Part shown: piece by piece, positions 32,994-36,526 of the stretch
Numbering within the stretch: the stretch's first letter is position 1
Layout of the letters: each line of letters starts with the position of its first letter
From: Microscillaceae bacterium
GTDB taxonomy: Bacteria; Bacteroidota; Bacteroidia; Cytophagales; Microscillaceae
Assembly: GCA_011390205.1 (NCBI GenBank)
Contig: JAABSX010000042.1
Location: 1-36,526 of the forward strand
DNA length: 36,526 nt
Reading direction: 5' to 3'
Position numbers and translations under genes: made by a program
The notes under the pieces: model-generated
Seen by the model: the letters and a program-made list of their open reading frames with translations, nothing else
What the model was told of the DNA's origin: nothing
Databases searched by the model: none

Positions 32994-33910
32994 GATTCTA
33001 TTGCTTGTAATTGTTGTTGGAGTATGGCAATGCCTTGCTTAAAACTATGGGGTTGGTAATTAAGTATCGATGTAGCTTTGTCTAAAATAAAACCCGTGCG
33101 AGGTGGGCGCTTGGCAGTTTGGCTAAATTTAGAGGCATCTGTTCGGACAATCAAAGATTTATCTAAGTCAAAAAAATCTGCCGTCTGGATTGCCATCTCA
33201 TAAGGCGTAAGTAGCTCTTTGCCTGAGATATTAAAAACTCCTGTCGCCTCTTTTTCCACAATCAAGGCACAGCCTTGTGCCAAGTCTTCTGCCAAGGTAG
33301 GGCTTCGGAGTTGATCATCTACTACGTGAATGGTTTTACCATCTTCTAGTGATTTTTTGACCCAAAGGATGATATTAGAGCGGCTCATCGCTTCTGTAAT
33401 GCCATAGACCAATACAGTGCGAGCGATTGCCCAAGAGCATTGGGATTTTATAACGATTTCTTCGGCTGCCAGTTTGCTTTCACCATAATAGCTGACAGGA
33501 TTGGGCTTTGCCTCTTCAGAGTAAGGCCCCTCTTCTCCATCAAAAATAAAATCAGTAGAGAGATGTAAAAAAAAGATGTGATGCTTTTCACAGGCTTTCA
33601 CGAGGTGAGCTACGGCAGTTACATTATTGAGCCAACAGGCTTCACGGGCAGTTTCACAATCATCTACTTGCGTCTGAGCGGCGGTATGAATGACTGCATC
33701 GGGTTGATACTGCTCAAATAAACTTTCTATTTCAGAGGGGTTCGTAATGTCTAGAGATTGATATTCAAAGCCTTTGAATGCATTGATTCTGCTTGCACCC
33801 CTAGAGGTAGCGATGAGTTGATATTTGGCTTGGTTTTCGGGTTGGGTATATAGACTCACTAGTTTTTGACCCAGTAAACCATTAGCACCTGTAATAAGAA
33901 TTTTTTTCAC
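32990..33910 (-). CDS. NAD(P)-dependent SDR reductase, RfbD-like (dTDP-4-dehydrorhamnose reductase family)
   Basis: A 306-residue extended SDR. Rossmann motif TGANGLLGQ (residues 7-15), DAVIHTAAQTQVDDCE, active-site LSTDFIFDG (118-125) and the catalytic YYGESK (Y142, K146). The DITNP and the VDDCE segments are typical of RfbD-like enzymes, which make dTDP-L-rhamnose; rfbA, rfbB and rfbC are absent here, so a different sugar-nucleotide role is possible. It leads the two-gene unit with the methyltransferase. A TTACTTTGC box lies about 25 bases upstream. Confidence 0.85.
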   Translation of the reverse strand: MKKILITGANGLLGQKLVSLYTQPENQAKYQLIATSRGASRINAFKGFEYQSLDITNPSEIESLFEQYQPDAVIHTAAQTQVDDCETAREACWLNNVTAVAHLVKACEKHHIFFLHLSTDFIFDGEEGPYSEEAKPNPVSYYGESKLAAEEIVIKSQCSWAIARTVLVYGITEAMSRSNIILWVKKSLEDGKTIHVVDDQLRSPTLAEDLAQGCALIVEKEATGVFNISGKELLTPYEMAIQTADFFDLDKSLIVRTDASKFSQTAKRPPRTGFILDKATSILNYQPHSFKQGIAILQQQLQAIES

Positions 33911-33935
33911 TGTATTATTTTCTTTTTTGATACTG

Positions 33936-33943
33936 CAAAGTAA
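33936..33943 (-). promoter_or_regulatory. Candidate -7 box before SDR gene
   Basis: The minus strand reads TTACTTTG followed by C, 25 bases before the SDR ATG. The same nine bases occur in the candidate promoter at 1343-1351. One mismatch to TAnnTTTG. Confidence 0.4.
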
Positions 33944-34145
33944 AGAATTATTATTGAAAATATGACAGTATCTCAGCTTGGGACTTGCGAGATACTGGCT
34001 TTCTGTGCCGTATCTGTTGATAAATGAATGACATATTGTAAGTGAGCGTTGAGTAATTGTCCAAAAAAATCACAGCATATAAACACGAGATTTTCCTTTT
34101 TGGGAGATTTAAAGAAGCCCTTACTTAGTATTCGAGATTTATCCT

Positions 34146-34153
34146 TAATTTTG
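34146..34153 (+). promoter_or_regulatory. Candidate -7 box TAATTTTG before mazG
   Basis: An exact TAnnTTTG match, 24 bases before the chosen mazG ATG. It supports the start at 34178, because a start at 34049 would lie upstream of this promoter. Confidence 0.5.
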
Positions 34154-34177
34154 TATGACTCAAAAATAGCAAATCTA

Positions 34178-35005
34178 ATGGACATAAATCATACACACCT
34201 GCCCTATACTCGACAAAAACAATTAGAAGCCTTTGACAGATTGCTGAGCATCATGGACGAACTCCGTGAAAAATGCCCCTGGGATAAAAAACAAACCTTA
34301 GAAAGTATCAGACACTTGACCATAGAAGAAACTTACGAACTCTCAGATGCCATCTTGGAGGGCGATATGCAAGAAATCAAGAAAGAACTTGGTGATTTGA
34401 TGCTGCATTTGGTTTTTTATGCCAAGATTGCTTCCGAAACCAAAGACTTTGACATCGCTGAGGTAACACACAGCATCTGCGAAAAACTCATACACAGGCA
34501 TCCGCATATCTATGGAGATGTGGTGGCAGAAGATGAAGAGCAGGTAAAACAAAACTGGGAACAGCTCAAACTCAAAGAAAAAGGGGCAAACGCCTCCGTG
34601 CTTGGGGGAGTACCCAAATCACTTCCTGCACTCATCAAAGCCCTCAGAATACAAGAAAAAGTAAGAGGAGTGGGCTTCGAGTGGGAGGAAGCTTCACAGG
34701 TTTGGGGAAAAGTAAAAGAAGAACTGGAAGAATTTGAGCAAGAATTTAATGCAGAAACCAAGCAAAAGATAAACCCTGCAAAAGCCGAAGAGGAGTTTGG
34801 CGACCTGCTTTTTACACTTATTAATTATGCCCGGTTTATGGACATTAACCCTGAAACAGCCCTCGAGCGTACCAACAAAAAATTTATACGTAGATTCTCT
34901 CACCTAGAAGAGCAAGCCCGCAAGGCAGGTAAAAATCTCTCCGAAATGAGCCTGAGCGAGATGGATGTCTATTGGGAAGAAGCCAAGAAGAAAGAAAGGT
35001 CGTAA
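34178..35005 (+). CDS. mazG: Nucleoside triphosphate pyrophosphohydrolase MazG
   Basis: A 275-residue two-domain MazG that hydrolyses (d)NTPs to monophosphates and cleans nucleotide pools. Domain 1 begins RQKQLEAFDRLLSIMDELRE with KCPWDKKQT, then metal-ligand helices TIEETYELSDAI and EIKKELGDLMLHLVFYA. Domain 2 repeats the ExxE...ExxD pattern in KVKEELEEFEQEF and KAEEEFGDLLFTLINYARFM. The C-terminus MSLSEMDVYWEEAK is typical. I start at 34178 because the family begins shortly before the RxKQLEAFDRL helix; the 43 residues encoded upstream do not look like MazG. Confidence 0.95.
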   Translation: MDINHTHLPYTRQKQLEAFDRLLSIMDELREKCPWDKKQTLESIRHLTIEETYELSDAILEGDMQEIKKELGDLMLHLVFYAKIASETKDFDIAEVTHSICEKLIHRHPHIYGDVVAEDEEQVKQNWEQLKLKEKGANASVLGGVPKSLPALIKALRIQEKVRGVGFEWEEASQVWGKVKEELEEFEQEFNAETKQKINPAKAEEEFGDLLFTLINYARFMDINPETALERTNKKFIRRFSHLEEQARKAGKNLSEMSLSEMDVYWEEAKKKERS

Positions 35006-35011
35006 ACGCAC

Positions 35012-35049
35012 AAAAAAGCCCTCACTTCATAGAAGCTGAGGGCTTTTTT
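35012..35049. terminator. Bidirectional terminator mazG / SnoaL-like gene
   Basis: AAAAAAGCCCTCA (35012-35024) pairs with TGAGGGCTTTTTT (35037-35049), a 13-bp perfect stem with T runs on both strands, between convergent genes. Confidence 0.92.
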
Positions 35050-35071
35050 CTTTCAAAAGCTATATTCAATA

Positions 35072-35431
35072 CTAGCCATTGTAATTGAATGACTCACTTA
35101 CGATTTGGCCATTTGCCCAGCGCTGTACCGCTATTTGGGTGTAGTTACGATCACCCCACTCTTTGTGTGTGTAGTCAAAATCCCACTCAATGGCTGCCAC
35201 GCCTGCATCTTCGCTAATCATGACATTGCGTACTTTTGCACCTCTGAATGCAGTGAGGTTATTCACGAAATCCTCCTCAAACTGGCGGCATACCTTCTTG
35301 CCTTCACGGGTCTCTCCGTCATTGTCACGCATGACCACATCTTCAGCATAAAACTTGTCAAATGCGCCGAGGATATCTCCTGCAAGAATCATTTCGTTAA
35401 GGGCATCTACATTTTCTTTGATAGAACTCAT
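35072..35431 (-). CDS. SnoaL-like / NTF2-like domain protein
   Basis: A 119-residue single-domain protein with a SnoaL/NTF2-like cone fold. N-terminal helix VDALNEMILAGDILGAFDKF, then FYAEDVVMRDNDGETREGKK (family turn), and beta strands GVAAIEWDFDYTHKEW, YTQIAVQRWANGQIVSESF. Such small proteins bind hydrophobic ligands or catalyse isomerisation; the specific function is unknown. No signal peptide. ATG at 35431. Confidence 0.85.
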   Translation of the reverse strand: MSSIKENVDALNEMILAGDILGAFDKFYAEDVVMRDNDGETREGKKVCRQFEEDFVNNLTAFRGAKVRNVMISEDAGVAAIEWDFDYTHKEWGDRNYTQIAVQRWANGQIVSESFNYNG

Positions 35432-36004
35432 TTTGATAAATATTTAAAGTGAAATAATTAATTGTCTATACATTTATTGTTATAACACGAGAAATGAAAA
35501 AAGGTTTGTGTACTTCTTTTTTTTTTAGTGATTTTAGGAATATTTTTCTTTTTTGCCATACCGTAGGCATCCGATTTACGGCATAGCCTTTTGATACACG
35601 ATATGGATAAGTTTGTTTGATATTTTTTATATTCAAAGAGAAAGCTGGGCAAAAGGCATAGGAAACAAAGAGGTTGGGTCTGTCAAAGTGGCTTGATGAA
35701 ATGTAAACGAAAAGCCGGATAGCAACGGCATTTCTAAAACATCCGCCACGGGGGACGTCACGAAGTCGTGGGTTAGTGATAAATTAGGATTTATTTTGGG
35801 ATTTTATTTCATATTTGAGTTAGAATGATTCGTAAAGTTTGCTTTAAGCGAGATGCTCAATGCTGTCAACTTAAGGTTTTTGTTGGTAGTCAGACGTTCC
35901 ACTTTTTCTAATGGGGGCATTTAAGCATTGATAAAATTCCAGCTGCTCTGCTTGTCTTGGTCAAATTTTTTATTTGCTAAGATTTAATTAGAAACTGAAG
36001 CAAA

Positions 36005-36156
36005 CTCTACAGGAGTATCATCTTTGTGGAAATAAGGGTAAAACAAGAACCAACTTCAGAGGAGTGATATAATTTATCTTAAATATTTCACTCCTCTGGG
36101 TTTAGATTTGGAAATATTCGGAATTTCTACAAAGATAAAACCCCTCTGGGGTAGAA
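36005..36156. repeat. Nested inverted-repeat element (MITE/REP-like)
   Basis: The outer arms ATCTTTGTGGAAAT (36020-36033) and ATTTCTACAAAGAT (36123-36136) match in 13 of 14 positions, extended by TCTAC (36006-36010) and GTAGA (36151-36155). The inner arms CAGAGGAGTGA (36057-36067) and TCACTCCTCTG (36088-36098) are a perfect 11-bp pair. A small hairpin CCCCTCTGGGG sits at 36141-36151. Together they make a roughly 150-base symmetric element. Confidence 0.65.
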
Positions 36157-36352
36157 TAGATAGCATCATCATGTAGAGATTTCTTCCAAGTCGTTAAGCA
36201 ATTGAGTACTAAAAATCAATTGTCTGGACTACAAAAAACAGGCAAAGTAACAGACTTTGCTTTTCATTTATCGTGTAAAGTCTTCTGAAAGACGACTTTA
36301 CAGAGCAGGATTTTTAATAAATGGCATGCACTTTGGAGAAATACCTGAAATA

Positions 36353-36392
36353 AAAACAAGCCTTACTTCTCAAAAGAAGTAAGGCTTGTTTT
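36353..36392. terminator. Bidirectional terminator after the right-end gene
   Basis: AAAACAAGCCTTACTTCT (36353-36370) pairs over 18 bases with AGAAGTAAGGCTTGTTTT (36375-36392), with a 4-base loop. Located 11 bases past the stop of the truncated minus-strand gene at the window edge. Confidence 0.9.
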
Positions 36393-36402
36393 ATGCAGAG
36401 GC

Positions 36403-36526
36403 TTAAACTCGTATTCCCAATAAAAGAATATCGTCTCTTTGCTCGGTACCTTTCATATGTGTGTTCAAGAAGTCTTCCAAAGCTTGTCCTTGTTGAGGCA
36501 AAGTTTTTTGCCGATATTGTTTGATC
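36403..36526 (-). CDS. C-terminus of a probable SpoIIE-type serine phosphatase (partial)
   Basis: A minus-strand reading open from the window edge to a TAA at 36403-36405 encodes about 40 residues ending LEDFLNTHMKG, then TEQRDDILLLGIRV. The ending Q-x-DD-I-x-LLGI-x-V is the usual C-terminal strand of PP2C/SpoIIE phosphatase domains, where DD binds metal. The gene continues to the right of the window. A strong terminator directly follows the stop, which supports the call. Confidence 0.7.
   Translation of the reverse strand, partial: IKQYRQKTLPQQGQALEDFLNTHMKGTEQRDDILLLGIRV

Larger units (their letters stand above)
35432..36402. other. Gene-free region with hairpins and repeats
   Basis: About 970 bases without a convincing gene. 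It holds an imperfect dyad at 35555-35588 (GCCATACCGTA / TACGGCATAGC), a hairpin CACGAAGTCGTG within a GC-rich patch at about 35740-35775, the nested inverted repeat at 36005-36156, and hairpins at 36242-36260 and 36274-36302 (GCAAAGT/ACTTTGC and TGTAAAGTC/GACTTTACA). A 64-codon minus-strand reading at 35458-35652 looks random in composition and is not called. Confidence 0.6.

Noticed and set aside
34049-34177. N-terminal extension of MazG
   Set aside because: The 43 extra residues do not resemble MazG and lie partly upstream of a perfect TAATTTTG box.
34178-35005. mazG as part of a toxin-antitoxin or defence locus
   Set aside because: It is the standard two-domain housekeeping MazG with no mazE/mazF or defence genes beside it.
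35458-35652. 64-codon minus-strand reading upstream of the SnoaL-like gene
   Set aside because: Its composition follows AT-rich DNA, it has no motif, and it overlaps a dyad repeat.
35740-36302. CRISPR array or origin of replication
   Set aside because: The repeats are inverted, unequal and not regularly spaced; no DnaA-box cluster or cas genes are seen.

Overview
The window looks like a chromosomal segment of an AT-rich member of the Bacteroidota, most likely Cytophagales-like. The signs are candidate -7 promoter boxes of the TAnnTTTG type, start codons without strong Shine-Dalgarno sequences, an HU-CCDC81/SPOR envelope protein, DUF2911 and SUI1 proteins, and many conserved secreted proteins of this phylum. 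I cannot name a genus. No rRNA, tRNA, CRISPR array or prophage was seen.

Layout. 1-1.2 kb: a broken IS4-type transposase. 1.4-6.5 kb: a Cys-rich small protein, an FAD amine-oxidase-like enzyme, an AlkA-type glycosylase, a secreted transglutaminase-like protein, a DUF2911 protein, a SUI1/YciH factor and dCTP deaminase. 6.6-11 kb: a DUF5706 (Pycsar-effector-type) membrane protein followed 22 bp later by a 1244-residue lipoprotein that joins a calcineurin-type phosphoesterase, a middle domain with kinase-like motifs and an Omp85-type beta-barrel. 11-18.6 kb: mnmG, an exported Mn-type superoxide dismutase with an extra C-terminal domain, a response regulator-histidine kinase hybrid with Tyr at the phospho-His position, and alaS. 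18.7-24.7 kb: uridine kinase, a KtrA/TrkA protein, a hotdog thioesterase, a secreted conserved protein, ComEC, a BCP peroxiredoxin and a lipoprotein MsrB. 25.3-31.9 kb: a likely operon of a 997-residue TPR protein, an outer-membrane barrel, an HU-CCDC81/SPOR protein and an ExbB/TolQ-type proton channel. 32.2-35.4 kb: a methyltransferase and an SDR reductase, MazG and a SnoaL-like protein. The last kilobase holds nested inverted repeats and hairpins, then the 3' end of a probable SpoIIE-type phosphatase gene entering from the right.

How the genes fit together. Much of the window is housekeeping: translation and tRNA (alaS, mnmG, SUI1), nucleotide pools (dcd, udk, mazG) and base repair. A second theme is envelope biology and oxidative stress outside the cytoplasm (exported SOD, lipoprotein MsrB, TPR/barrel/SPOR/ExbB set). 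The most unusual items are the phosphoesterase / kinase-like / Omp85 fusion with its DUF5706 neighbour, the two-domain SOD, the His-less sensor kinase, and the repeat cluster near the right end. Intrinsic terminators cleanly delimit most convergent units.
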